From contig NZ_CBVJ010000145.1 of assembly GCF_000513275.1 (NCBI RefSeq), forward strand, positions 1 through 64,000: 64,000 nt of DNA. The letters are read 5' to 3'. Of the stretch, positions 49,923-56,854 are shown one piece after another (the stretch's first letter is position 1; each line of letters opens with the position of its first letter). This DNA comes from Paenibacillus gorillae. Its GTDB lineage: Bacteria; Bacillota; Bacilli; Paenibacillales; Paenibacillaceae. A program made the translations under genes and the position numbers. The notes beneath the pieces were generated by a model. The model saw nothing but the letters and a program-made list of their open reading frames with translations, had not been told where the DNA came from and searched no databases.

Positions 49923-51386
49923 TTAGTTAGTTTGAGTAGGGAGGCTAGATGAGGATGGCCGGTTAGCAGCAAAAGTCCGCACGACTTGCTCTGCCGCCTG
50001 CTCCAGCAGCTCGGCCGTGCGCGACATGGCCTCCTCCAGCGACATGGGACCATTGACGATACTATGGGCGCTCACAATACCTGCATCGTACAGCGGCTCG
50101 ATGCCTGAGCCGACCGATCCCGCCAGAGCGATGGCCGGGATGCCGAGCCGCTTCGCTTCCAGCGCCACCCCCATAGGCGCTTTTCCAGCGGCGGTCTGGC
50201 CGTCCATCCGGCCTTCGCCGACCAATACAAGCGCAGCACCATCCAACTGGCGGCGAAGGCCCGTATAGTCCATGATGACGTCGATGCCGCGTCGTACTGC
50301 TGCGGGGAAGAAGGCGAGGAAGGCGCCGCCTAGACCGCCGGCCGCTCCCGCGCCGGGAAGCTCGTGCAAGCTGACGCCGGTTTTCCCGGCGATCAGATCG
50401 GCCCAGGCGGTCATGCCCTCCTCGAGTTGTTGAACCATGGCCGGATCGGCTCCTTTTTGCGGGCCGAATACTTGCGATGCGCCGTTTGGACCGACAAACG
50501 GACTGCCAACGTCAGTTGCGATAATGAAGCGGGATTCAGCAATTCGCGAATCGAATTCGCTGTCATCGATGGCAGCGATATCGATTAATGAGCCGCCCCC
50601 GATTCCCTCGGCGATGGGTTTACCCTCATGGCCCAACAGCTTCATGCCCAGTGCTTGCAGCATGCCTGCGCCGCCGTCATTCGTCGCGCTGCCGCCAAGC
50701 GCCAATACGAATTGACGGCATCCTGCATCTAGTGCATGGCGAAGCAGTTGCCCTGTGCCGTAAGTGGATGCGAGCAACGGATTACGGTCATGAAGGGGAA
50801 CGAGCATCAAGCCGGACGCTTCAGCCATCTCAACTACGGCAATGCCACTGCGATTTGCAACATGCCCAGTCATTTCCGCTGCTACAGGCTGCTCGTCGTC
50901 CACGCCCCAGCCCTCACCTAGACGTGCCTGTGCATCCTCACCCAAATCATCTTCCCCGCAAGAAGCTAAACTTCCATTATGGTTCCCGACTGCTCCTAGG
51001 CTTCTGTTTGCATTCTCACCCAAGTCACCTTCCCCGTAAGCAACTAAGCTCCCACCGTAGTTCTCGCCCGTGTCTGGGTTTCTATGTGCGTCCTCACCCG
51101 AGTCCTGTTTTCTGCTTTCATCCTGGCTCTCATACTCCGCCCTTCCCAGCAGTCCGTAAGTGGCGTGCACGGGCTTGCCCATGGGGCCGGTCACCTCGGC
51201 CTCCACCCGCTGCCCGCCGGTAGCCGCTAGCAGGCAGCTAAGCGTGCCTTCGCCGCCGTCGGCGACGGGCACTTCTATGACGTCAGCCTGCGGCAAGGCG
51301 CGCCGCACGCCGCGGGCGATGGCGGCCGCAGCTTCGACGGCGGACAGGCTGCCTTTGAAGGAGTCGGGTGCAGCTATTATTTTCAT
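49923..51386 (-). CDS. Glycerate kinase with internal repeat insertion
   Basis: A 487-residue GlxK/GarK-type glycerate 2-kinase. Family blocks flank the insert: MKIIAAPDSFKGSLSA and VPVADGGEGT at the start, then AVVEMAEASGL, LALGGSATNDGGAGML, IATDVGSPFVGPNGA and GAGAAGGLGGAF. Residues ~84-179 replace the usual short loop with a Gly/Asp/Glu/Asn-rich region holding two full and one partial 26-residue repeats. Typical members are ~380 residues, which agrees with a ~95-residue insertion. ATG 51386 has AAGGCGGTG upstream. It probably funnels glycerate into glycolysis. Confidence 0.9.
   Translation of the reverse strand: MKIIAAPDSFKGSLSAVEAAAAIARGVRRALPQADVIEVPVADGGEGTLSCLLAATGGQRVEAEVTGPMGKPVHATYGLLGRAEYESQDESRKQDSGEDAHRNPDTGENYGGSLVAYGEGDLGENANRSLGAVGNHNGSLASCGEDDLGEDAQARLGEGWGVDDEQPVAAEMTGHVANRSGIAVVEMAEASGLMLVPLHDRNPLLASTYGTGQLLRHALDAGCRQFVLALGGSATNDGGAGMLQALGMKLLGHEGKPIAEGIGGGSLIDIAAIDDSEFDSRIAESRFIIATDVGSPFVGPNGASQVFGPQKGADPAMVQQLEEGMTAWADLIAGKTGVSLHELPGAGAAGGLGGAFLAFFPAAVRRGIDVIMDYTGLRRQLDGAALVLVGEGRMDGQTAAGKAPMGVALEAKRLGIPAIALAGSVGSGIEPLYDAGIVSAHSIVNGPMSLEEAMSRTAELLEQAAEQVVRTFAANRPSSSSLPTQTN
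50907..51101 (-). repeat. 78-bp intragenic tandem repeat in the glycerate kinase gene
   Basis: Residues 96-121 (SGEDAHRNPDTGENYGGSLV...), 122-147 (LGENANRSLGAVGNHNGSLA...) and 148-160 (LGEDAQARLGEGW) are successive units of a 26-residue repeat. The DNA units are 78 bp apart and stay in frame. Confidence 0.8.
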
Positions 51387-51513
51387 CCGGAACACCGCCT
51401 TTTCTCGCAATTTTGTTTGCATTATGGTATTCTCAGTATTCCAAATTTAGAGTTGGGCCGCAAGCAATGGTATACTACCTGTAGCGTAATTTTGCCATCA
51501 GGCAAGGAGGAGT

Positions 51514-52995
51514 ATGACATTGACACATTCGATTACAGTCGTCGGCCTCGGTTCCGGCGATTCCGATCAATTGACATTAGGCGTATGGCGCCGGCTGCAG
51601 TCTGCTGAGCGTCTGTATGTACGCACAGAGCATCATCCGGTAATGGCACTGCTGCGGGAGGAGAATCTTGCATTCACTTCCTTCGACGGTGTGTATGAAC
51701 AGCATGCTACGTTCCCAGAGGTGTATGAAGCGATTGCTCAACAGCTGATCGACGAAGCAAGCACTGGCGAATCGGTGCTATACGCCGTTCCCGGCCATCC
51801 GATGGTGGCTGAACGTACAGTTCAGCTGCTCCGCGAGCGTTGTCTGCAAGCTGGCATAACGCTTGAGATCCTCGGCGGCGAGAGCTTTCTGGATCAAGCT
51901 TTTGTCCGGCTGGGCTTCGATCCGATCGAAGGCTTCGCCTTGCTTGATGCAGCCGAGCTGCAAGCTTCTCAGCTTCAGCCGCGCGTTCATACGCTCATTG
52001 GCCAGGTTTATGATGCTTTCACCGCCTCCGATGTGAAGCTCGCACTGATGGAGCGTTACCCTGACGATTTCGAAGTCGTGGTGGGTCACGCGCTGGGTGT
52101 GGCGGGGGAAGAAACAATCGTCAAGGTTCCACTCTATGAATTGGACCGGACCGAAGGCTTCGGCAATCTGTCGCTGATCTGGGTGCCGCGCACGGAGCAA
52201 GCTGCCGTGCTCAACCGCTCCTTCGACCGGCTGCATGAGATTGTTGCGATTCTTCGCAGTCCGGAGGGCTGTCCTTGGGATCGCGAGCAAACGCATCAAT
52301 CGATCCGCAAAAACTTCATCGAGGAGCTTTACGAAGCGCTCGAAGCTATTGATAACGACGATCCTGACGGTATGCGCGAGGAGTTTGGCGACGTCGTTCT
52401 GCAAGTGATGCTGCACAGCCAGATGGAGGAGGAGAATGGAGCGTTCTCCGTCTATGACGTTATAGAGTCATTGAACGAAAAGCTTATTTTCCGCCACCCG
52501 CATGTATTCGGTGACCGGGATGCCAATGATGCTGATGAGGCGCTAGGCAACTGGGAGCAGATGAAGGCGGAGGAGAAGAAGCGCAACGGCTCGGATCAGA
52601 GCCGCAAGTCTCAGCTTGACGGCATACCTGCGGATTTGCCCGCGCTTATGAAAGCCTACGCGCTGCAGAAGAAGGCGGCGAAGGTCGGGTTTGACTGGGA
52701 CGAGCTTGGTCCGGTGCTTAGCAAAGTCGAAGAAGAGCTGGCGGAGCTGCGCGAAGCGGTTGGCACAGGCGATGCGGAGGAGCAGGCAGGAGAGCTTGGC
52801 GATCTGCTTTTTGCCGTGGTGAATGCTTCACGTTTCATCAAGGCCGACCCGGAGGAGGCACTTTCCCGCACGAATGCGAAGTTCAAGAAACGATTCTCGT
52901 ATATTGAGGAGCAGCTTCGTATAAACGGTAAAAGTTTTGACCAGACTGATCTAACAGAAATGGATCGCTGGTGGGAAGAGGCGAAGCGACAATAG
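51514..52995 (+). CDS. mazG: Nucleoside triphosphate pyrophosphohydrolase, methylase-MazG fusion (YabN)
   Basis: A 493-residue two-domain protein. Residues ~1-220 form a tetrapyrrole-methylase-like domain (TVVGLGSGDSDQL, YAVPGHPMVAE). Residues ~230-490 are a tandem MazG with EELYEALEAID...EEFGDVVLQV and a second EELAELREAV...GELGDLLFAVVN, the metal-binding repeats. It hydrolyses (d)NTPs to NMPs. ATG 51514 is only 3 bases past AAGGAGG; TTG 51520 has better spacing and may be the true start. yabM, usually upstream, is absent. Confidence 0.92.
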   Translation: MTLTHSITVVGLGSGDSDQLTLGVWRRLQSAERLYVRTEHHPVMALLREENLAFTSFDGVYEQHATFPEVYEAIAQQLIDEASTGESVLYAVPGHPMVAERTVQLLRERCLQAGITLEILGGESFLDQAFVRLGFDPIEGFALLDAAELQASQLQPRVHTLIGQVYDAFTASDVKLALMERYPDDFEVVVGHALGVAGEETIVKVPLYELDRTEGFGNLSLIWVPRTEQAAVLNRSFDRLHEIVAILRSPEGCPWDREQTHQSIRKNFIEELYEALEAIDNDDPDGMREEFGDVVLQVMLHSQMEEENGAFSVYDVIESLNEKLIFRHPHVFGDRDANDADEALGNWEQMKAEEKKRNGSDQSRKSQLDGIPADLPALMKAYALQKKAAKVGFDWDELGPVLSKVEEELAELREAVGTGDAEEQAGELGDLLFAVVNASRFIKADPEEALSRTNAKFKKRFSYIEEQLRINGKSFDQTDLTEMDRWWEEAKRQ

Positions 52996-53058
52996 CAGCC
53001 GCTATTCGTCAACAATCGAAGTTTTCCGCTACGATTCGGTAAAAAATTTTTAATAACA

Positions 53059-53085
53059 GCAGGATTTCTTGCAGCCGAGCAGAAT
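53059..53085 (+). promoter_or_regulatory. Sigma-H-type promoter upstream of hbs
   Basis: GCAGGATTT (53059-53067), an 11-base spacer and GCAGAAT (53079-53085) give a full match to RnAGGAWWW-N11-RnnGAAT. It lies 121 bp before the hbs start. Confidence 0.6.
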
Positions 53086-53205
53086 ATGTATTCTTCGTAT
53101 AAAGGATTTAACAGTAAAAATTACCACTCAGATAATAGACGGCCTAGCCTATGCCGACCGCCGATACTGAACTGAGGGCAATTTCAAATTAGGAGGATTT
53201 TAATA

Positions 53206-53478
53206 ATGAACAAAACAGACCTGATCAACAACATTGCAACAAAAAGCGGTTTAACTAAACGTGACGTAGAAGCCGTTCTTAACGGTTTCCTGGGCGAAGT
53301 AACTGACGCTCTTGCCGGTGGAGATAAAGTACAACTGATCGGCTTCGGTACTTTCGAAACTCGCAAACGTTCCGGCCGCGTGGGCCGCAACCCGCAAACG
53401 GGTAAAGAAATCACGATTCCAGAATCCAAAGTTCCTGCATTCAAAGCAGGCAACAAACTCAAGGACGCTATTAAGTAG
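53206..53478 (+). CDS. hbs: DNA-binding protein HU
   Basis: A 90-residue histone-like protein: MNKTDLINNIATKSGLTKRD at the start, GFGTFETRKRSGRVGRNPQT (DNA-binding arm) and KVPAFKAGNKLKDAIK at the end. It compacts and bends DNA. AGGAGG precedes the ATG. The codon choice (many C-ending codons) fits high expression. Only 3 bp separate it from rqcP. Confidence 0.97.
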   Translation: MNKTDLINNIATKSGLTKRDVEAVLNGFLGEVTDALAGGDKVQLIGFGTFETRKRSGRVGRNPQTGKEITIPESKVPAFKAGNKLKDAIK

Positions 53479-53481
53479 TTC

Positions 53482-53760
53482 ATGAGATTGGATAAATTTC
53501 TCAAAGTGTCCCGGTTGATCAAGCGTCGTACTGTCGCAAAGGATGTGTCCGAGCAAGGGCGCGTCTGGATCAACGGCCGCGAAGCGAAAGCGAGCAGCAC
53601 CGTTAAGGTCGGGGACGAGCTCACAATTCAGTACGGTCAGAAGAACGTAACCGTTCGTGTAGAACGGATAGCGGATACGACCCGTAAGGATGAAGCCGGT
53701 GAGCTTTACACGCTAGTGAGAGAAGAGCAGCGCCCGCGCGAGAACGATCTCGGCTGGTAG
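53482..53760 (+). CDS. rqcP: RqcP, S4-domain ribosome quality-control factor (YabO)
   Basis: A 92-residue S4 RNA-binding protein: MRLDKFLKVSRLIKRRTVAK and INGREAKASSTVKVGDEL. RqcP works with RqcH to add alanine tails to nascent chains on obstructed 50S subunits. It is directly behind hbs and ends in a strong terminator. Confidence 0.94.
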   Translation: MRLDKFLKVSRLIKRRTVAKDVSEQGRVWINGREAKASSTVKVGDELTIQYGQKNVTVRVERIADTTRKDEAGELYTLVREEQRPRENDLGW

Positions 53761-53768
53761 CTGGAAGG

Positions 53769-53806
53769 GCTGTTCCGCAAGCTTAGGCTTGCCGGACAGC
53801 TTTTTT
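53769..53806 (+). terminator. Intrinsic terminator after rqcP
   Basis: A 14-bp stem with one mismatch (53769-53782 with 53787-53800), TTAG loop, then six T residues. Confidence 0.9.
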
Positions 53807-53874
53807 GCTTTTTAGAGGGCATGGTTGAGCATCTAGCGAAGAATAATGAAGAGGGGCATAAGGAGGGAATTGGA

Positions 53875-54465
53875 ATGGCATTGACTAGAATGGGCTGGAT
53901 TCGGCACGGAAGCACGGCGTGGAATAAAGAAGGACGGGCGCAAGGGCAGTCAGACATACCTCTTGATGCAGAGGGTGTGCAGCAGGCGGAACGTCTGGCT
54001 GAGCGGCTCAGCGGCGAGAAGTGGGATGTGATCTACTCCAGCGACTTGATGCGGGCGCGCGCAACGGCGGAGGCTGTAGCGAGGAGGCTGCAGCTGGGCG
54101 AAGTGAGGCTCGACGAAAGACTGCGTGAAGCGAACGGCGGACAAACCGAAGGGACGACGGAGGCAGAACGAGTCGTGAAGTGGGGCGCCAATTGGCGAGA
54201 GCTGGAGCTGGACCGGGAGACAAGAGAATCGCTGCTGGAGAGGGCAACTGCGGTGCTGGATGAAATCACAGAACGCCACCCGGGGCAAAACGTGCTTGTC
54301 GTCAGTCACGGCGCTCTGATCGGCCGGGCGATGGAGACGTGGATTCCAGAAGCCTATACCGGCGAGTCGCTCGTCAATACATCCATAACGACAATCTGCA
54401 GGAATGACGGGGACGAAGCAGGCTGGGCTTGCGAGCTGTTCAATTGCTCCAGACACTTGGACTAG
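53875..54465 (+). CDS. Histidine phosphatase family protein
   Basis: A 196-residue branch-1 histidine phosphatase. The catalytic WIRHGSTAWNKEGRAQGQSD is at residues ~7-26, and the second His lies in VLVVSHGALIGRAM near residue 142. Similar to phosphoglycerate-mutase-like and alpha-ribazole-phosphatase proteins; the substrate is unknown. ATG 53875 follows AAGGAGG; an in-frame ATG at 53821 is less likely. It is not part of the standard yabO-yabP order, so it is an insertion relative to B. subtilis. Confidence 0.88.
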   Translation: MALTRMGWIRHGSTAWNKEGRAQGQSDIPLDAEGVQQAERLAERLSGEKWDVIYSSDLMRARATAEAVARRLQLGEVRLDERLREANGGQTEGTTEAERVVKWGANWRELELDRETRESLLERATAVLDEITERHPGQNVLVVSHGALIGRAMETWIPEAYTGESLVNTSITTICRNDGDEAGWACELFNCSRHLD

Positions 54466-54569
54466 ACGAGGCTATACCAGCAAAAATAGTTCTAATGGTT
54501 GTCCCTTGTTCATAGGCTAGTCTCAAGCGATGTTTCGAAGCTTTCGAAGCGGATGGAGGGACAAGTCGA

Positions 54570-54854
54570 ATGAATGATCAAGTCAAAGGGCAGAAGCGTC
54601 AGGAAGTAAAGATGCTGAACCGCAAGCTGCTTGAACTAACCGGCGTATTGAACGTAGAAAGCTTCGACAGTGAGGAATTTTTGCTGGATACGGAGCTTGG
54701 TTTCCTGACGATTAAAGGGCAGAATCTGCATATTAAGCATCTCAACCTGGAACAGGGTCTTGTAGCTATCGAAGGCTACGTCCATTCACTCGCCTATTTG
54801 GACGGAACCGGCACTTCGAAATCCAAAGGGCTTTTCGGGAAGTTATTTAAGTGA
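54570..54854 (+). CDS. yabP: Sporulation protein YabP
   Basis: A 94-residue YabP-family protein: LNRKLLELTGVLNVESFDSE, FLLDTELGFLTIKGQNLHI and the final GLFGKLFK. Needed for spore formation in B. subtilis in the mother cell; the molecular role is unknown. GGAGGG precedes the ATG. It overlaps yabQ by 4 bp. Confidence 0.93.
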   Translation: MNDQVKGQKRQEVKMLNRKLLELTGVLNVESFDSEEFLLDTELGFLTIKGQNLHIKHLNLEQGLVAIEGYVHSLAYLDGTGTSKSKGLFGKLFK

Positions 54855-55462
54855 CGCTGAGCATGCAATGGTTCACCATGGCGATGATGCTGCTCTCCGG
54901 CATCGGCATGGGGGCGGTGTTCGACGGCTACAGAGTCGTATCGAACGAGCTTCGCTTTCCGAAGTGGTGGCTTCCCGTGCTCGACATGGTGTATTGGCTG
55001 GCCGCGGCTCTTATTATCTTCCGTGTCTTGTACGCCAGCAACTACGGCGAGGTGCGGGCGTATGTGTTTGTTGGCTTGCTTGTCGGCGTTCTGAGCTACT
55101 ATTGGCTCTTCAGCAAAGCTGTCATTGCCATCGTCAAATGGGTGATTGAGGCATTCCGTAAGCTTATCCGCTTCGTGCTCAGATGCTTGGATTTGCTCAT
55201 TGTGAAGCCTATTATTCTACTGTACAAGTTAGTCAAGGTAATTGTTGGAATTGGGACTGCGATCACTATTTTCGTCTTCAAAATTGTGTTACAATTACTT
55301 CGTCCATTTTGGCTTTTGCTTCGCTGGATGACTCGCCCGCTTACTCGTCTGCTGGGACGCTGGCTGGGGCCGATCGTCGAAAGCTGGCAAATTCCTTCGA
55401 GATGGAAGGAATTTAGGGTACGATTAACGAATGTATGGAAAAGATGGTTCAAGCGGGAGTGA
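54851..55462 (+). CDS. yabQ: Spore cortex biosynthesis protein YabQ
   Basis: A 203-residue membrane protein with about four to five hydrophobic segments. The start (GTG 54851, MTLSMQWFTMAMMLLSGIGM) and DGYRVV are family features. YabQ is a mother-cell membrane protein required for cortex formation. The C-terminal ~40 residues are basic. Translationally coupled to yabP. Confidence 0.92.
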   Translation: MTLSMQWFTMAMMLLSGIGMGAVFDGYRVVSNELRFPKWWLPVLDMVYWLAAALIIFRVLYASNYGEVRAYVFVGLLVGVLSYYWLFSKAVIAIVKWVIEAFRKLIRFVLRCLDLLIVKPIILLYKLVKVIVGIGTAITIFVFKIVLQLLRPFWLLLRWMTRPLTRLLGRWLGPIVESWQIPSRWKEFRVRLTNVWKRWFKRE

Positions 55463-55506
55463 TGGCCTCAAGCTTTTCGGACCGACCTGAAGGAGGGTGT
55501 AAGCAA

Positions 55507-55821
55507 ATGGCAGCAGCCGCAGCGACGGGCAAGACGATAATCAGCGCCGGTTCCAGACGCCGTATTCGGATCTGGGGGATGGCCTGTGTTCTATTTATGT
55601 GCTGGGCAGCTTATACTTTCATAGGGCAATGGAACGAGCAGAAGGTGATGGAGACGAAGCTTTCCGCGGCCCAGAAGCAATTGGAAGAAACGACTGTGCA
55701 GACCAAAGGGCTTCAGCAGCAGATCGAAAGGCTGAACGATCCTGAATATATTGAACAACTCGCAACAAAGGATCAAGGGATGGTTAAGGACGGCGAACGG
55801 CAGATTCAAGTCGTCAAGTAG
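55507..55821 (+). CDS. divIC: Cell division protein DivIC
   Basis: A 104-residue bitopic septum protein: a basic N-terminus, one membrane helix (~24-42, MACVLFMCWAAYTF), then a leucine-zipper coiled coil (~45-80) and NDPEYIEQLATKDQGMVKDG. It works with FtsL and DivIB at the divisome. ATG 55507 with GAAGGAGG is chosen; an ATG at 55435 lies inside yabQ. Confidence 0.93.
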   Translation: MAAAAATGKTIISAGSRRRIRIWGMACVLFMCWAAYTFIGQWNEQKVMETKLSAAQKQLEETTVQTKGLQQQIERLNDPEYIEQLATKDQGMVKDGERQIQVVK

Positions 55822-55944
55822 AGCGGCTGTATCGAAATAGACGCTGTAAACGGGTGAACGTCTGTTGACCTGCCTTCAACCGTTCGGTTATAATCACGGT
55901 GTGAGGCTAATTAGCAAATATCTTAGGGAGGAACATTTTATTTT

Positions 55945-56445
55945 ATGGCAATTGAAGTGGGCGCCAAGTTAGAGGGCAAAGTGACAGGCATTACGCATTT
56001 CGGGGCATTCGTCGATTTGTCGGGAGGTGTCACAGGGCTCGTTCACATCTCGGAGATTGCCGATAATTACGTCAAAGACGTGAAGGATCACCTGAAAATT
56101 GATGACATCGTCAAAGTTAAAGTGATCAACGTCGATAAAGACGGTAAAATCGGACTTTCCATTAAACAGGCAGTTGACCGGCCGGAGGGCCAACAACCGC
56201 CGCAACGCGAACCGCGTCCAAGTGGTGGAGGCGGCGGAGAACGTTTCAACCGCGGAGGCGGCGGCGGCGGGCAAGATCGAGGCGGACGTCCCTTCAATAA
56301 GCCATCTTCTGGCAGACCGTCTTACGGAAAACCGTCATTCGAAGATAAAATGTCGCGCTTCTTGAAAGATAGCGAAGAGCGCATCTCTTCCTTGAAGAAA
56401 AACACCGAAGGCAAACGCGGCGGACGCGGAGCCAAACGGGTATAG
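55945..56445 (+). CDS. yabR: S1-domain RNA-binding protein YabR
   Basis: A 166-residue protein. The S1 domain is residues ~5-75 (GAKLEGKVTGITHFGAFVDL, GLVHISEIADNYVKDV, DGKIGLSIKQ). Next comes a Gly/Arg/Pro-rich disordered stretch (~80-130) and a basic tail. Related to polynucleotide phosphorylase S1 domains; the specific RNA is unknown. GGGAGG precedes the ATG. Confidence 0.93.
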   Translation: MAIEVGAKLEGKVTGITHFGAFVDLSGGVTGLVHISEIADNYVKDVKDHLKIDDIVKVKVINVDKDGKIGLSIKQAVDRPEGQQPPQREPRPSGGGGGERFNRGGGGGGQDRGGRPFNKPSSGRPSYGKPSFEDKMSRFLKDSEERISSLKKNTEGKRGGRGAKRV

Positions 56446-56470
56446 ATCGGTTTTTTATACAATCCTATGG

Positions 56471-56500
56471 AAAGCAGAACCCAAGTGGTTCTGCTTTTTT
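56471..56500 (+). terminator. Intrinsic terminator of yabR
   Basis: An 11-bp perfect stem (56471-56481 with 56487-56497) with a 5-base loop and T run. Confidence 0.92.
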
Positions 56501-56746
56501 ACTGTCTTCAGAGGCATTGCCGTACGATTTTGGCAGAATAAGAGTCTCAAGTCTAGAAAATATGGGAAAATTTTCTGAGGAACTTCGCTATTACCGACAG
56601 CGTGAAGTCATCATTCGTCAACGAAAAAGAGGTGCCATCGACGGTTTTTGTTGAAGCGGGCCAGGTGCAAACAGTCAGTGATCGCCGTTCAACTCCGCGC
56701 GGGGCAAGCGTTTCCACGCTGGCGACAAGCAATGCGCAGGTAGACC
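56501..56746. other. Gene-free stretch between yabR and spoIIE
   Basis: No tRNA genes, although tRNAs lie here in B. subtilis. A 30-codon frame (56562-56654, starting MGKFSEELRYY) has no ribosome-binding site and is not called. Otherwise I see nothing before the spoIIE control region. Confidence 0.5.
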
Positions 56747-56747
56747 A

Positions 56748-56817
56748 TTTTGTCGGAAAAAACTTTTGAACAGGCTACGTTAAACTGACAAACTTCATAC
56801 GGACAACCTCCTATAAT
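56748..56817 (+). promoter_or_regulatory. Spo0A-type sigma-A promoter of spoIIE
   Basis: -35 CTGACA (56785-56790), a 21-bp spacer and -10 TATAAT (56812-56817). B. subtilis spoIIE has the same abnormal 21-bp spacing, which makes it dependent on Spo0A~P. TTTTGTCGGAA (56748-56758), one mismatch from a 0A box, lies upstream. Confidence 0.75.
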
Positions 56818-56854
56818 GAGAAACACAATAAAGTCGGAATGGTGGTGTCGGGAA

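Noticed and set aside
50588..51223. A 211-codon plus-strand frame rich in His, Pro and Arg opposite the glycerate kinase
   Set aside because: Antisense of the repeat-bearing glycerate kinase gene; composition is that of a shadow frame.
56816..56854. ATG at 56816 as the spoIIE start
   Set aside because: It overlaps the -10 hexamer of the Spo0A-type promoter, so it would not be on the transcript. GTG 56855 is used instead.
56446..56854. tRNA genes as found near spoIIE in B. subtilis
   Set aside because: I found no cloverleaf, TTCRA arm or CCA end in this stretch.
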